From assembly GCA_023228145.1 (NCBI GenBank), contig JALOBU010000003.1, positions 1 through 64,000 on the forward strand: a stretch of 64,000 nucleotides of DNA. The letters are read 5' to 3'. The first letter of the stretch is position 1. Every line of letters begins with the position of its first letter. Below the pieces are notes generated by a model. It saw only the letters and a program-made list of their open reading frames with translations, had not been told where the DNA came from and did not search any database. Of the stretch, positions 15,778 through 25,157 are shown one piece after another. This DNA comes from Bacteroidales bacterium (lineage in GTDB: Bacteria; Bacteroidota; Bacteroidia; Bacteroidales; CAIWKO01). The position numbers and the translations under genes were made by a program.

Positions 15778-15785
15778 TATTTTTG
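15778..15785 (+). promoter_or_regulatory. -7 box before membrane-protein gene
   Basis: TATTTTTG fits TAnnTTTG and lies 17 bases before the ATG at 15803. Confidence 0.5.
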
Positions 15786-15802
15786 CAGCTCAAAATTCCC
15801 AA

Positions 15803-17098
15803 ATGCTACAATTTGAAAAACTAAATCTCGGAACACTTGAAAAAAGCACGTTCCGGATTCATTTTGCTTATTCTATCATTGAAGGCTTTATACTTGGCGT
15901 ACTTGCACTCAACGAATTTGTGTTTCTGATAAGCCTGGCAGGCACGGATGCCGGGGTGAGTGTTTTGTTTCAGTTCAGCGTATTTGTGCTGACATTTTCT
16001 ATATTGCTTAATGAATGGATGCGCCGGGTGAAAAAGGTGAAAAAGTTTTTATTTCTTCTGGGGTTGATTACACGCCTTCCCTTGTTTCTGCTTCTTTTTT
16101 TCCCTGCCGGACTGAGCCATTCGGCTGACAATTACATATATCACTACATTTTTCTCGGCATTTTTTTGATGTATTATTTTGCCAATCCTATTATTTACCC
16201 AGTGATAAACCAGCTGTTAAAAACCAATTACTCACATTACAACTTCAGCATACTTTACAGCTGGTCAACCATAGTGAACAAAATCGTTATGCTGATTGTT
16301 ACCTTTGCATTCGGCTGGCTGCTTGATGCAGACAAAGATGCCTACCGCTATGTTTTTCCGTTTGTGTCTGTTTCAGGAATTTTTTCTGTATGGCTGCTCA
16401 CGCGCATTGAAAACAGCAACCTGACTGTTACAAGGCCGGCTTTACCCTTATGGAAATCCATCAGGGCGAACATTAAAAATATGCGCCGTAAAATGGCCGG
16501 CAACAAACCCTTTCGCGACTTTGAAGCGGGTTTTATGTTTTATGGTTTTGCTTTTATGGGCACGGTGTCGGTTATAGCCATATTTTTTCAGAAGGAGCTC
16601 TCGCTGAATTATTCGAGTGTGGCTTTCTATAAAAATTCTTATAATTTGCTGGCGATAATCATATTGCCCATGTTTGGAAAACTAATGGGAAAAATAGACC
16701 CGAGGCGCTTTGCCGCCATCACTTTTGCTTCCTTACTTTTCTACCTGCTGTTTATTATGCTTACGTCATATTTTCCCTGGTTTGTTTGGTTTAAGGGCAT
16801 TAAAATCTATTATTCCTTGCTTGCTGCGATGATTTTTAACGGTGTTTTTGCAGCCACCATGGGATTGCTGTGGAGCATAGGCTCGGCATATTTCAGCCCG
16901 AAAACTGAAGTTTCGGATTACCAGGCCATACACCTGACATTAACAGGATTTCGTTCTTTCTTTGCACCTATGCTTGGACTGGGAATTTACCTGCTCATAG
17001 GTTTTACGGCGACATTTATCACGGGCATAGTATTTTTGCTGATAGCCGTAATTATTTCCATGAGGTCAATAAAAAAATATGATTTGAAGGGGTTGTAG
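15803..17098 (+). CDS. MFS-like multi-pass membrane protein
   Basis: The 431-aa protein has about twelve hydrophobic segments spread along its length and short basic loops (MRRVKKVKK near 74, NIKNMRRKM near 226). This pattern resembles major facilitator transporters. No substrate-specific motif is recognised. It stands between the kinase gene and a convergent acyltransferase gene. Transport of an unknown solute across the inner membrane is the best description. Confidence 0.7.
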   Translation: MLQFEKLNLGTLEKSTFRIHFAYSIIEGFILGVLALNEFVFLISLAGTDAGVSVLFQFSVFVLTFSILLNEWMRRVKKVKKFLFLLGLITRLPLFLLLFFPAGLSHSADNYIYHYIFLGIFLMYYFANPIIYPVINQLLKTNYSHYNFSILYSWSTIVNKIVMLIVTFAFGWLLDADKDAYRYVFPFVSVSGIFSVWLLTRIENSNLTVTRPALPLWKSIRANIKNMRRKMAGNKPFRDFEAGFMFYGFAFMGTVSVIAIFFQKELSLNYSSVAFYKNSYNLLAIIILPMFGKLMGKIDPRRFAAITFASLLFYLLFIMLTSYFPWFVWFKGIKIYYSLLAAMIFNGVFAATMGLLWSIGSAYFSPKTEVSDYQAIHLTLTGFRSFFAPMLGLGIYLLIGFTATFITGIVFLLIAVIISMRSIKKYDLKGL

Positions 17099-17142
17099 AA
17101 GAATTTTTTTTGCAGAGCTTTCGGAAAAAAATCCAACAATTA

Positions 17143-17691
17143 TTAGGCAAGATTATATCTCTCGGGATGTTTGGCAACTCTGCCTTTGTAGAATTTTTCA
17201 ATTATCTTGAAATCCTCTTCATAATTGCCGCTGGGATAAATAATTACATCGGAAACACAACAGACTTTCTCCTTGTAATCAACATAGCAAAGCACAATGG
17301 GTATTTTAGCGGCTTTAGCAATGAAATAATAGCCTTTTTTCCAGTTGGAGGTGTATTTGCGTGTGCCCTCGGGCGTGATGATAAGGCAAAGGTCTTTTGA
17401 ATTTTTAAAAATATTAACCACATGTTTTGTCACGTTGCTGCCATGAGCACGGTCGACAGGAATTCCTCCGCACCACTTTAATAAATGCCGGAGCGGGAAG
17501 TGGAAATATTCTTTCTTGATCATGAATTTTGCATTGAGTTTATGAGAAATGGCAGAAAACAGTCCTATGGGGAAATCCCAGAAACTCGTGTGGGGAGCGA
17601 CAAGAAATATGCAGTTGCCAATGTTTTCAGGCATCAGCGAAACAGGTTTCCATCCGAAAAGTTTCAAAATAAAACGAAAAAAATTTCTCAT
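17143..17691 (-). CDS. PlsC-type 1-acyl-glycerol-phosphate acyltransferase family protein
   Basis: The 182-aa protein carries the acyltransferase signatures in order: APHTSFWDFP (the H-x4-D motif, His and Asp for catalysis), GGIPVDR for acyl-acceptor binding, and TPEGTRK. It probably transfers an acyl chain to a lysophospholipid or a related membrane acceptor. It is shorter than canonical PlsC and has no clear N-terminal membrane anchor beyond a hydrophobic start. It is convergent with the upstream membrane-protein gene. Confidence 0.85.
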   Translation of the reverse strand: MRNFFRFILKLFGWKPVSLMPENIGNCIFLVAPHTSFWDFPIGLFSAISHKLNAKFMIKKEYFHFPLRHLLKWCGGIPVDRAHGSNVTKHVVNIFKNSKDLCLIITPEGTRKYTSNWKKGYYFIAKAAKIPIVLCYVDYKEKVCCVSDVIIYPSGNYEEDFKIIEKFYKGRVAKHPERYNLA

Positions 17692-17791
17692 TAATAAATA
17701 AATATTAAATTCCGATGTTTAACAAAACCGGTTTTTTAATTTCCGGCAAAATTCCTGAAGTGCAAAACTAACACAAAAAACAAAAATTTAG

Positions 17792-17799
17792 TACTTTTG
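17792..17799 (+). promoter_or_regulatory. -7 box immediately before lepA
   Basis: TACTTTTG matches TAnnTTTG and ends only five bases before the GTG start of lepA. Transcription would start at or beside the start codon. Confidence 0.5.
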
Positions 17800-17804
17800 C
17801 GCCG

Positions 17805-19589
17805 GTGAAAAATATCAGAAATTTTTGTATTATAGCGCACATTGACCACGGGAAAAGCACGTTGGCCGATCGTTTGCTCGAAGCTACAGGCGCTATTTCG
17901 GAACGCGAATACAAAGACCAGGTGCTTGATGATATGGACCTGGAACGTGAGCGGGGCATTACCATAAAAAGCCATGCCATACAAATGGAATATGATTACA
18001 AAGGTGAACATTATTTTATGAATCTCATCGATACCCCAGGCCATGTGGATTTTTCTTATGAGGTTTCACGTTCCATAGCTGCCTGCGAAGGGGCGTTATT
18101 AGTAATTGATGCCACCCAGGGAATACAGGCACAAACCATATCAAATCTTTATCAGGCCTTGGAACATGAGCTTGAAATAATTCCGGTGCTTAACAAAATG
18201 GACATGGAAAGTGCCATGCCCGAAGAAGTGAAAGACCAGATTGTTGACCTTATCGGGTGCCGCCGAGAGGATATTATTGAAGCAAGCGCAAAACTCGGAG
18301 CAGGTATTGATGAAATTCTGGAAGCTATTGTGGTACGTATTCCCTGCCCGATAGGCGATCCCGACAAACCATTGCAAGCGCTGATTTTTGACTCTGTTTT
18401 TAATTCGTACAGGGGCATTATTGCCAACTTCCGTATTTTCAACGGTACGCTGAAACGCAACGACCTGGTTAAGTTTTATGCAACAAACCACGAATATCAT
18501 GCCGATGAGATAGGGGTGCTGAAACTTGATTATCAGCCTAAGGAAAAGATGTCGGCAGGGGAAGTCGGCTATATTATTTCGGGTATAAAATCGGCTAAGG
18601 AAGTGAAAGTCGGGGACACCATTACACATGTTGAAACCCCTTGCGACAAAGCTGTTTCCGGCTTTCAGGATGTGAAACCTATGGTTTTTGCGGGAGTTTA
18701 TCCAGTGGATGCGGATGATTACGAAGAGTTGCGCGTTTCGATTGAAAAATTACAATTAAACGATGCTTCTCTGCATTTTGAACCGGAATCTTCCGCAGCT
18801 TTGGGATTTGGGTTTCGTTGCGGTTTTCTCGGATTGCTGCATATGGAAATTATTCAGGAGCGTTTGTACCGGGAGTTTGACATGGATGTTATCACGACGG
18901 TGCCCAATGTTTCCTTTAAAGTGTTTACAACAAAAGGCGAGGAAATTGATGTTCACAATCCGTCGGGCTTACCTCCGGCAACAAATATCGAACACATTGA
19001 AGAACCATATATCCTGGCACAGATTATTTCCAAATCAGAATACACCGGGCAGATAATGACCTTGTGTATCGAAAAAAGAGGTATTATTAAAAATCAGGTA
19101 TATCTTACCAGCGACAGGGTTGAACTCACATTTGAGATGCCATTGAGTGATATTGTTTTTGACTTTTATGACAAACTCAAGAGTATTTCTCGCGGTTACG
19201 CCTCTTTTGATTATCACATTATTGGCAACAGGCCTGCTCATCTTGTTCGCCTGGATATCTTGCTTAACGGGGAAATGGTGGATGCTTTATCAACACTTAT
19301 ACACAGAGACTATGCTTATGATGTAGGGCGAAAAATGTGCGAAAAATTAAAAGAACTAATACCCAGGCAACAATACGAAGTAGCTATACAGGCAGCCATC
19401 GGCTCGAAAATAATTGCCCGCGAAACCATCAGACCGGTACGCAAAGATGTAACAGCTAAATGTTACGGCGGAGATATCACACGCAAAAGAAAACTGCTGG
19501 AAAAACAAAAAAAAGGAAAAAAACGCATGAGGCAGATTGGCAGCGTAGAGGTTCCACAATCGGCATTTTTGGCCGTTTTGAAACTTTAG
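17805..19589 (+). CDS. lepA: Elongation factor 4 (LepA)
   Basis: LepA is a ribosomal GTPase that promotes back-translocation and ribosome biogenesis. The 594-aa length matches the family. The G1 motif is AHIDHGKST near residue 11, DTPGH is G3 and NKMD is G4. The LepA-specific C-terminal domain ends in the lysine-rich GDITRKRKLLEKQKKGKKRM. The start is GTG at 17805 (MKNIRNFCIIAHIDHGKS is the usual N-terminus), with no ATG available. Its -7 box is so close that the messenger may be leaderless. Confidence 0.96.
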   Translation: MKNIRNFCIIAHIDHGKSTLADRLLEATGAISEREYKDQVLDDMDLERERGITIKSHAIQMEYDYKGEHYFMNLIDTPGHVDFSYEVSRSIAACEGALLVIDATQGIQAQTISNLYQALEHELEIIPVLNKMDMESAMPEEVKDQIVDLIGCRREDIIEASAKLGAGIDEILEAIVVRIPCPIGDPDKPLQALIFDSVFNSYRGIIANFRIFNGTLKRNDLVKFYATNHEYHADEIGVLKLDYQPKEKMSAGEVGYIISGIKSAKEVKVGDTITHVETPCDKAVSGFQDVKPMVFAGVYPVDADDYEELRVSIEKLQLNDASLHFEPESSAALGFGFRCGFLGLLHMEIIQERLYREFDMDVITTVPNVSFKVFTTKGEEIDVHNPSGLPPATNIEHIEEPYILAQIISKSEYTGQIMTLCIEKRGIIKNQVYLTSDRVELTFEMPLSDIVFDFYDKLKSISRGYASFDYHIIGNRPAHLVRLDILLNGEMVDALSTLIHRDYAYDVGRKMCEKLKELIPRQQYEVAIQAAIGSKIIARETIRPVRKDVTAKCYGGDITRKRKLLEKQKKGKKRMRQIGSVEVPQSAFLAVLKL

Positions 19590-19631
19590 CACTTTTTTTA
19601 CTAATTTTACATCGTCGAAAAATATAAACCT

Positions 19632-20372
19632 ATGTCAGGACATAATAAGTGGTCAACAATCAAAAGAAAAAAGGGAGCCCTTGACTCAAAGAGGTCAAAG
19701 ATTTTCTCCAGAATTATTAAAGAGATAAATATTGCAGTTAAAGAAGGTGGCCCTGACCCCGACGGCAATCCGAAACTGAGGCTGGCCATCGCTAATGCCA
19801 AGGGCGCAAACATGCCCAAGGAAAATGTTCAGAGAGCCATAAATAAGGCTTCTGACAAAGATGCTTCCAGTTATTCGGAAGTTACTTATGAAGGCTACGC
19901 ACCTAACGGAATTGCCATATATATTGAATGTGCAACAGACAATGTGCAGCGTACCGTCTCCAATATCCGGTCTTATTTCAACAAGCATGGTGGAAACCTT
20001 GGAACCAATGGTTCTTTAAGTTTTATTTTTGATCGCAAAGGAATTTTTCGTCTTTCTAAAGGAAATATCAACACAGATGAGTTCGAGATGGAAATAATTG
20101 ATGCTGGTGCAGAGGATATTGATTATGAAGATGACACTATTGTAATTACTACTGCTCTTGAAAACTTTGGTCCCATGCTAAAGAAACTTGAAGAATTGAA
20201 GCTGGAGGTGGAAAGCGCAGAATTACAGCGTATCCCTAAAACAACCACTTCTTTAGATAAAGAGTCTTCCCAGAAGGTACTCAGGCTGATTGAAGTTTTC
20301 GAAGATGATGATGATGTGCAAAATGTATATCACAACCTGGAATTAACGGATGAACTTATAGCGGAAATTTAA
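19632..20372 (+). CDS. yebC: YebC/PmpR family protein
   Basis: The protein is 246 aa, the usual size. It begins with the family hallmark MSGHNKWSTIKRKKGALDSKRSKIF and contains NVQRTVSNIRS and GSLSFIFDRKG. Members act either as DNA-binding regulators or, as shown for YebC/TACO1-type proteins, in translation of difficult sequences. It follows lepA by 42 bases on the same strand, so the two translation-linked genes may be co-transcribed. Confidence 0.94.
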   Translation: MSGHNKWSTIKRKKGALDSKRSKIFSRIIKEINIAVKEGGPDPDGNPKLRLAIANAKGANMPKENVQRAINKASDKDASSYSEVTYEGYAPNGIAIYIECATDNVQRTVSNIRSYFNKHGGNLGTNGSLSFIFDRKGIFRLSKGNINTDEFEMEIIDAGAEDIDYEDDTIVITTALENFGPMLKKLEELKLEVESAELQRIPKTTTSLDKESSQKVLRLIEVFEDDDDVQNVYHNLELTDELIAEI

Positions 20373-20390
20373 TCGCTGATTTAATGATAA

Positions 20391-20422
20391 AAAAAAGAGC
20401 AGCCAGGCGGCTGCTCTTTTTT
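20391..20422. terminator. Bidirectional terminator between yebC and secreted-protein gene
   Basis: GAGCAGCC pairs with GGCTGCTC around AGGC, flanked by A6 on one side and T7 on the other. It can stop both convergent transcripts. Confidence 0.85.
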
Positions 20423-20440
20423 TATAATAAAAACCTGTTG

Positions 20441-22882
20441 TTATTTCAGGATTTGGATTTTTCTCATGGTAACTCCATTGTCGGTATAAATACGCAGGAA
20501 ATAAATACCATTGATTAAATCAGAAGTATTAATTGTAGCCTCGTTGCTCTGAACCAATGTTTCTGACACCACTTGTCCCTGAAGATTAACAATCACAATC
20601 TGTTTTATTGTGGTGTTCATGATTACATTAACAATATCTTTTGATGGGTTTGGATAAACACTGAGTGTTTCATTGGCATTATTATCATCAATTCCTGCTG
20701 GAGCTACATTTACTGTTACTGTCCAGTTCTGAGTTGTAACGCCATCAGTTGCAGTTACTGTATATGTAACAGGATTTGTAAAATCCTGAGCTACGCCGCT
20801 TTCGGGGGAAATTGTTGTTCCGCATGATGTAACAATAGTTGGTATTAAGGCAGTGACATCTGTACCAAAAGGAACAATAAGCGATACCGTATGACTTGTA
20901 GCATTTACAACGCCGACAACAGCTGGTGTCAGCCCGTTAAAATCGAAAGTCAGAATTTCTGTGGGAAGTGGTGAGCTAAAATATTCTACATTACTCAACT
21001 GCCCTGCACCTGAAGCATCGAATCCGGTTGCAACATAGTATCTGATTTCGTCATCTATAAGGAACGTTGCTGCTGCGTATCCTATTGCAGGAGTTGTTTT
21101 ATCCTGTAGCGCAGTCCATGAATTATTTATAATATTATAAATATAAGTTTTTGGCACGGCTCCCCAGTAACCGCCAGCAACACCATCATTGCCTCCTGTA
21201 TAAATTACTTCACAAGGGGACCATAAATCAGCCTTGATTTTATAAACCCCACCCGTAGGACAAACAGCTCCACTAGTCCAAGTAATAAGATCAGGGTTGG
21301 AGCCATCAACGGTTCCAATATAAACATTACCGCTAATAACATCATTAACAATACCCTGAATATAAACCAACTTATTATCAGTTGCAACTAAACTACCTCC
21401 GAATACTCCTGTAATAGAAGAAATAGCACTGGATGTTGTCCACGTATTTGTAGAAATATTATAACGATAGGTAGTATTTACAGCACTGCTGCCATTGTGA
21501 CCACCAACACAATATATGTTTCCATTTATTGCTGCGATATTTGTCCATCCTAAAGCAATAGGTAGATTTGCTAAAGTTGACCAGGAATTACCTGCAATAT
21601 CATATTTGTAAAAAACATTGGTATAAACACTATTAGCATCTGAACCCTGTAATACATAGATGTAATCCCCAACAGTCACAGCGCAGTTCACAAGACTCGT
21701 ATCAGGCATCACTGCTCCAGCGCTCCATGTGCTTGTTTCAATATTATAAATCGAGAGATTTGTTCCAATGCCCGATACATTATCATTGCCTCCAATGGAA
21801 TAAAGAAAATGATTTGTCCCGTTGAAATATCCTGCAGAAGCTCCTAAATAAACAGGGGCCGGAATTGTACCGGTTGCTGCTACCCAGGCCTGGGGTGTTA
21901 CCGTAACGTCTTGGTCTAAAGTATCGTTAGCAGTATTCCCGTCAAGTGCAACAGTAACAAATGCCGTTAAAGTATTATCGCCATCAGCGGGAGTCCAGTT
22001 CGGGAATGTAACATCATAAGTGGAGTCAGGAGCAATTGAAGTAGAAACATTGACCGTTTGGTTATAAGCTGCGCCGTCTTTTAATGTAACTGAATAACTA
22101 GCTTCAGCAGTAGCACCAACATTTTCAACTGTAACCACAGGAGCAACTGTGGAGCCTGAAAGAAGGAATCCTTTAGGTGTTATATTTGTAACGGTCAGGT
22201 CATGTGTTTCAGGTGCAAAAACCAGAATATCATCAACAGCCCAGTACCATGAATAATCTCCGATCCATCTCCATTTGATTTTTACTTGAGAATGTCCGGC
22301 AGCTATAGCAGAAATATTATATTCTGCAGCTTCTGCATTTGCAGTTGATGTTGCACTCCAAGCCTGCAAAGATGTCCAATTTGTTCCATTGTCACCGCTG
22401 ACAAATACTTCTGCAGATCCGCCAAATCCGGCTTCAAAATAATGTTCAAATGATAGTTTAACAGCAGTTAAACCTGAGCAATCAAATGCCGGTGAAATTA
22501 AATCGGCATTTTCTGCCAATCCATCATTACCTAAATCATCGCTGTCAAAAATGGCAAAACCATTTGCTGCCGTTGTTGTGTTAATTATTTGTTCACCCGG
22601 ATTGTTAAACACCCAAACTCCACCGCCTGTGTTGTCAATAGTGTCCCATCCTACAGGCAAAATACCATCACTGAAATCTTCAGAAAAAATGGTGGCTTTT
22701 GTGTTTAAGATATTATGCAGTTTAACTGTTTTGCCTTCAGCAAAATATTTGTTTCCTGCATTTACACTAGGGGAAGAACTTAAATTCAAAACACTTTGAA
22801 GATTGTTTTGATTTGCTTTTTGGGCGCATAAACTAAATGCGACTAAAAAAGCTGTGATCATTGTAAATGTAATTTTTTTCAT
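20441..22882 (-). CDS. Secreted Kelch/adhesin protein with type IX sorting domain
   Basis: The 813-aa protein has a signal peptide (MKKITFTMITAFLVAFSLCAQ). It continues with a choice-of-anchor/cleaved-adhesin-like beta domain (about 65-225, SEDFSDGILPVGWDT to WYWAVDDILVF), a CARDB-like domain (about 230-335) and Kelch-type propeller repeats (about 345-645, with repeated YNISTNTWT-like blades). A bacterial-surface-type domain follows, and a type A sorting domain closes the protein (about 740-813, YPNPSKD to MRKIQILK). It would cross the outer membrane by the type IX machinery encoded at 46887-52983. Binding of a glycan or surface is likely; the ligand is unknown. Confidence 0.88.
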   Translation of the reverse strand: MKKITFTMITAFLVAFSLCAQKANQNNLQSVLNLSSSPSVNAGNKYFAEGKTVKLHNILNTKATIFSEDFSDGILPVGWDTIDNTGGGVWVFNNPGEQIINTTTAANGFAIFDSDDLGNDGLAENADLISPAFDCSGLTAVKLSFEHYFEAGFGGSAEVFVSGDNGTNWTSLQAWSATSTANAEAAEYNISAIAAGHSQVKIKWRWIGDYSWYWAVDDILVFAPETHDLTVTNITPKGFLLSGSTVAPVVTVENVGATAEASYSVTLKDGAAYNQTVNVSTSIAPDSTYDVTFPNWTPADGDNTLTAFVTVALDGNTANDTLDQDVTVTPQAWVAATGTIPAPVYLGASAGYFNGTNHFLYSIGGNDNVSGIGTNLSIYNIETSTWSAGAVMPDTSLVNCAVTVGDYIYVLQGSDANSVYTNVFYKYDIAGNSWSTLANLPIALGWTNIAAINGNIYCVGGHNGSSAVNTTYRYNISTNTWTTSSAISSITGVFGGSLVATDNKLVYIQGIVNDVISGNVYIGTVDGSNPDLITWTSGAVCPTGGVYKIKADLWSPCEVIYTGGNDGVAGGYWGAVPKTYIYNIINNSWTALQDKTTPAIGYAAATFLIDDEIRYYVATGFDASGAGQLSNVEYFSSPLPTEILTFDFNGLTPAVVGVVNATSHTVSLIVPFGTDVTALIPTIVTSCGTTISPESGVAQDFTNPVTYTVTATDGVTTQNWTVTVNVAPAGIDDNNANETLSVYPNPSKDIVNVIMNTTIKQIVIVNLQGQVVSETLVQSNEATINTSDLINGIYFLRIYTDNGVTMRKIQILK

Positions 22883-23017
22883 TTTTTTTGAGTTTTAGTG
22901 AATAAATAATTTCTTTACTGCAAGTTTAAGCTATTTATTTATATAAAATTAGTTATTAGGGAAATTTATTTTTTTAAGGGCATTTTTTTGAATTAACAAA
23001 ATATTCAAATAACATTG

Positions 23018-23025
23018 TATCTTTG
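23018..23025 (+). promoter_or_regulatory. -7 box before thioredoxin-like gene
   Basis: TATCTTTG fits TAnnTTTG, 45 bases before the ATG at 23070. Confidence 0.5.
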
Positions 23026-23069
23026 TGTTTTAACAGTAAAAATAATTGTTCGTCTGAAAACAATAATTT

Positions 23070-23585
23070 ATGAATAAAGTTTTTTTATTTATGGTTGTTT
23101 TGTCTTTATCCGGCAACATCATTATGGCACAGGATGTAAATAAAAAGATGTTTGATGAAAAAAGCCAGAAAAATATACTTGTTGGGATATGTACCCGTGA
23201 GGGTTTATTGTCCTGCCCGTTTGCTGAAGATTATTATCTGGAATACCCGGCTTACAAACCTGATGAAGCGGTTTTGAATGAGTTTAAAGGCTTGTTTAGT
23301 GAAATAAGTTGTGTTTTGGTGCTGGGAACATGGTGCGGCGATAGCAAAGAACAGGTGCCACGCTTTTTTAAAATTCTGGATTTGTCAGAAACTCAATTTG
23401 AAAGTTTCGAAATATTTTGTGTTGACCGGAATAAAGAAGCAGAGGGCATGGATGTCAAAACAAAATGTAACATAGAAAAAGTTCCTACATTTATTTTTTA
23501 TAAGGGTGAAAAAGAAATAGGCCGTATCATTGAAACTCCTGTTAACAGCCTTGAAAAAGACATGCTTGAAATATTATCTAATTGA
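23070..23585 (+). CDS. Exported thioredoxin-fold protein with single-Cys motif
   Basis: The 171-aa protein has an N-terminal signal peptide ending near IIMAQ, so it acts in the periplasm. The thioredoxin core is clear (LVLGTWCGDSKEQVPRFFKIL, then VPTFIFYKGEKEIGRI with the cis-proline). The active site is WCGDS, with the second cysteine of CxxC replaced by Ser. It therefore cannot form the usual intramolecular disulfide and may act as a reductase through mixed disulfides or as a chaperone. It overlaps the convergent pgi gene by eight bases. Confidence 0.82.
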   Translation: MNKVFLFMVVLSLSGNIIMAQDVNKKMFDEKSQKNILVGICTREGLLSCPFAEDYYLEYPAYKPDEAVLNEFKGLFSEISCVLVLGTWCGDSKEQVPRFFKILDLSETQFESFEIFCVDRNKEAEGMDVKTKCNIEKVPTFIFYKGEKEIGRIIETPVNSLEKDMLEILSN

Positions 23586-24921
23586 TTTTCTTTAAGATTT
23601 CTTTTTGTTGTTTTTCAAATCCGGGTTTGCCCAGCAGGGCGAACATATTATTCTTGTATGCTTCAACACCCGGCTGGTCAAAAGGATTTACATCAAGCAT
23701 ATATCCACTGATGCCACAGGCAAATTCAAAGAAATACAATAACTGTCCGAGATAAAATTCATTTATTTCCGGAATACGTATTTCAATAACCGGTACTCCA
23801 CCGTCGGTGTGAGCTACAGAGGTTCCCAGGGTAGCCATACAATTTATATCATGAATGCTTTTGTCTGCGAGATAGTTTAATCCATCATCATCAGTTTTTT
23901 CATGCGGAACTTTCAGCAATGCCCGGGGCTTTTCAGTAAGAAGCATGGTTTCAAAGATGATTCTTTGTCCTTCTTGTATGTATTGCCCCAACGAATGTAA
24001 ATCCGTGCTGAAAATTACACCCGCGGGGAAAATCCCCTTTCCGTCTTTTCCTTCACTTTCTCCGAATAACTGTTTCCACCATTCCGTAATATAAAAAAAT
24101 TCCGGCTCAAAACTGGCCATGATTTCGATGGATTTATTAGTACGGTATAATGCATTTCTTAATGCTGCATATAAGCATGCAGGGTTATCTTTAAATGCAG
24201 GTGATTTTAATAATTCATTCTGCATATATGCCCCCCCTCTTAAAAACGAAGAAATATCAAACCCTGCAACTGCGACAGGAAGCAATCCAACCGGGGAAAA
24301 AACAGAGTATCTGCCTCCTACATCATCGGGAATAATAAAAGTAGTGTAGTTTTCTTTGTCTGCCAGTTTTTTCAGGGCACCTTTTTCTTTATCGGTTATA
24401 GCGATAATGCGTTTTCCGGCATTTATTTTTCCGTATTTTTTTTCAATGTGTTTTTTTAAAAGCCGGAAAGCGAGTGCCGGCTCGGTGGTAGTTCCCGACT
24501 TGGATATGACTACGATGCTATAATCCTTATTATTGAGAAAATTTAACAGGTCATTCAGATAACTACTGCTTATATTGTGCCCTGCATAAAGTATCCGGGG
24601 ATGCCCTTTTTTATATTCAGGGAAGCTATGGCTAAGTGCCGAAATAACAGCTCTTGCTCCCAGATAAGAACCACCTATTCCAATGACGACAATTACTTCA
24701 GAAATTTTTTTGATGCGCTCCGATTCTGTGATGATTTTATTATATGATTTTGATTTAAAAATTTTGCCGGGTAAATGAAGCCATCCCAGAAAATCATTGC
24801 CCTTGCCTGCTTTTCCATTTAGTTGTTTGTATGCAATATTTGCTTCTTTTTGAAGCGATTTAATTATATCATAGCTAACAAAAGGAATCACCCTGTCAAT
24901 GTTTATTTTGATGCTTTTCAT
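23578..24921 (-). CDS. pgi: Glucose-6-phosphate isomerase
   Basis: The enzyme interconverts glucose-6-phosphate and fructose-6-phosphate in glycolysis and gluconeogenesis. The 447-aa length fits the shorter Gram-positive/Bacteroidetes type. Conserved segments include VVIGIGGSYLGARA, VISKSGTTTEPA (phosphate binding), DDVGGRYSVFSPVGLLP and DQPGVEAYK near the C-terminus. An intrinsic terminator on the same strand lies in its leader (24956-24987). Confidence 0.95.
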   Translation of the reverse strand: MKSIKINIDRVIPFVSYDIIKSLQKEANIAYKQLNGKAGKGNDFLGWLHLPGKIFKSKSYNKIITESERIKKISEVIVVIGIGGSYLGARAVISALSHSFPEYKKGHPRILYAGHNISSSYLNDLLNFLNNKDYSIVVISKSGTTTEPALAFRLLKKHIEKKYGKINAGKRIIAITDKEKGALKKLADKENYTTFIIPDDVGGRYSVFSPVGLLPVAVAGFDISSFLRGGAYMQNELLKSPAFKDNPACLYAALRNALYRTNKSIEIMASFEPEFFYITEWWKQLFGESEGKDGKGIFPAGVIFSTDLHSLGQYIQEGQRIIFETMLLTEKPRALLKVPHEKTDDDGLNYLADKSIHDINCMATLGTSVAHTDGGVPVIEIRIPEINEFYLGQLLYFFEFACGISGYMLDVNPFDQPGVEAYKNNMFALLGKPGFEKQQKEILKKIN

Positions 24922-24955
24922 TTTTTTCTTAATTTTGGTGTGAAATTATAAAATA

Positions 24956-24987
24956 TAAAATAAAAAAGAGCGGTTAAATCCGCTCTT
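24956..24987 (-). terminator. Terminator hairpin in the pgi leader
   Basis: AAGAGCGG and CCGCTCTT form an 8-bp stem with a six-base loop. On the minus strand it is followed by six Ts and more T-rich sequence. It lies between pgi and the divergent histidine kinase gene, where no upstream minus-strand gene exists to be terminated. Premature termination of pgi transcripts or the end of a small RNA are possible roles. Confidence 0.6.
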
Positions 24988-25157
24988 CCTTAGAAATTAA
25001 TAACCAAAATTATAATAACCAAAAATTTTTAATAATTAATTATTTATATAATACAAAAATTATTTTAACGGAATAAAGGTACGCATAAAAAGATACCTCG
25101 CTCTGTTAAGATAGGTTAATAATAGTTAATATTTGTTAATTTAGATAAATAGATTTG

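Noticed and set aside
17110..17400. 96-aa plus-strand gene
   Set aside because: It is fully antisense to the acyltransferase gene, whose catalytic motifs are intact.
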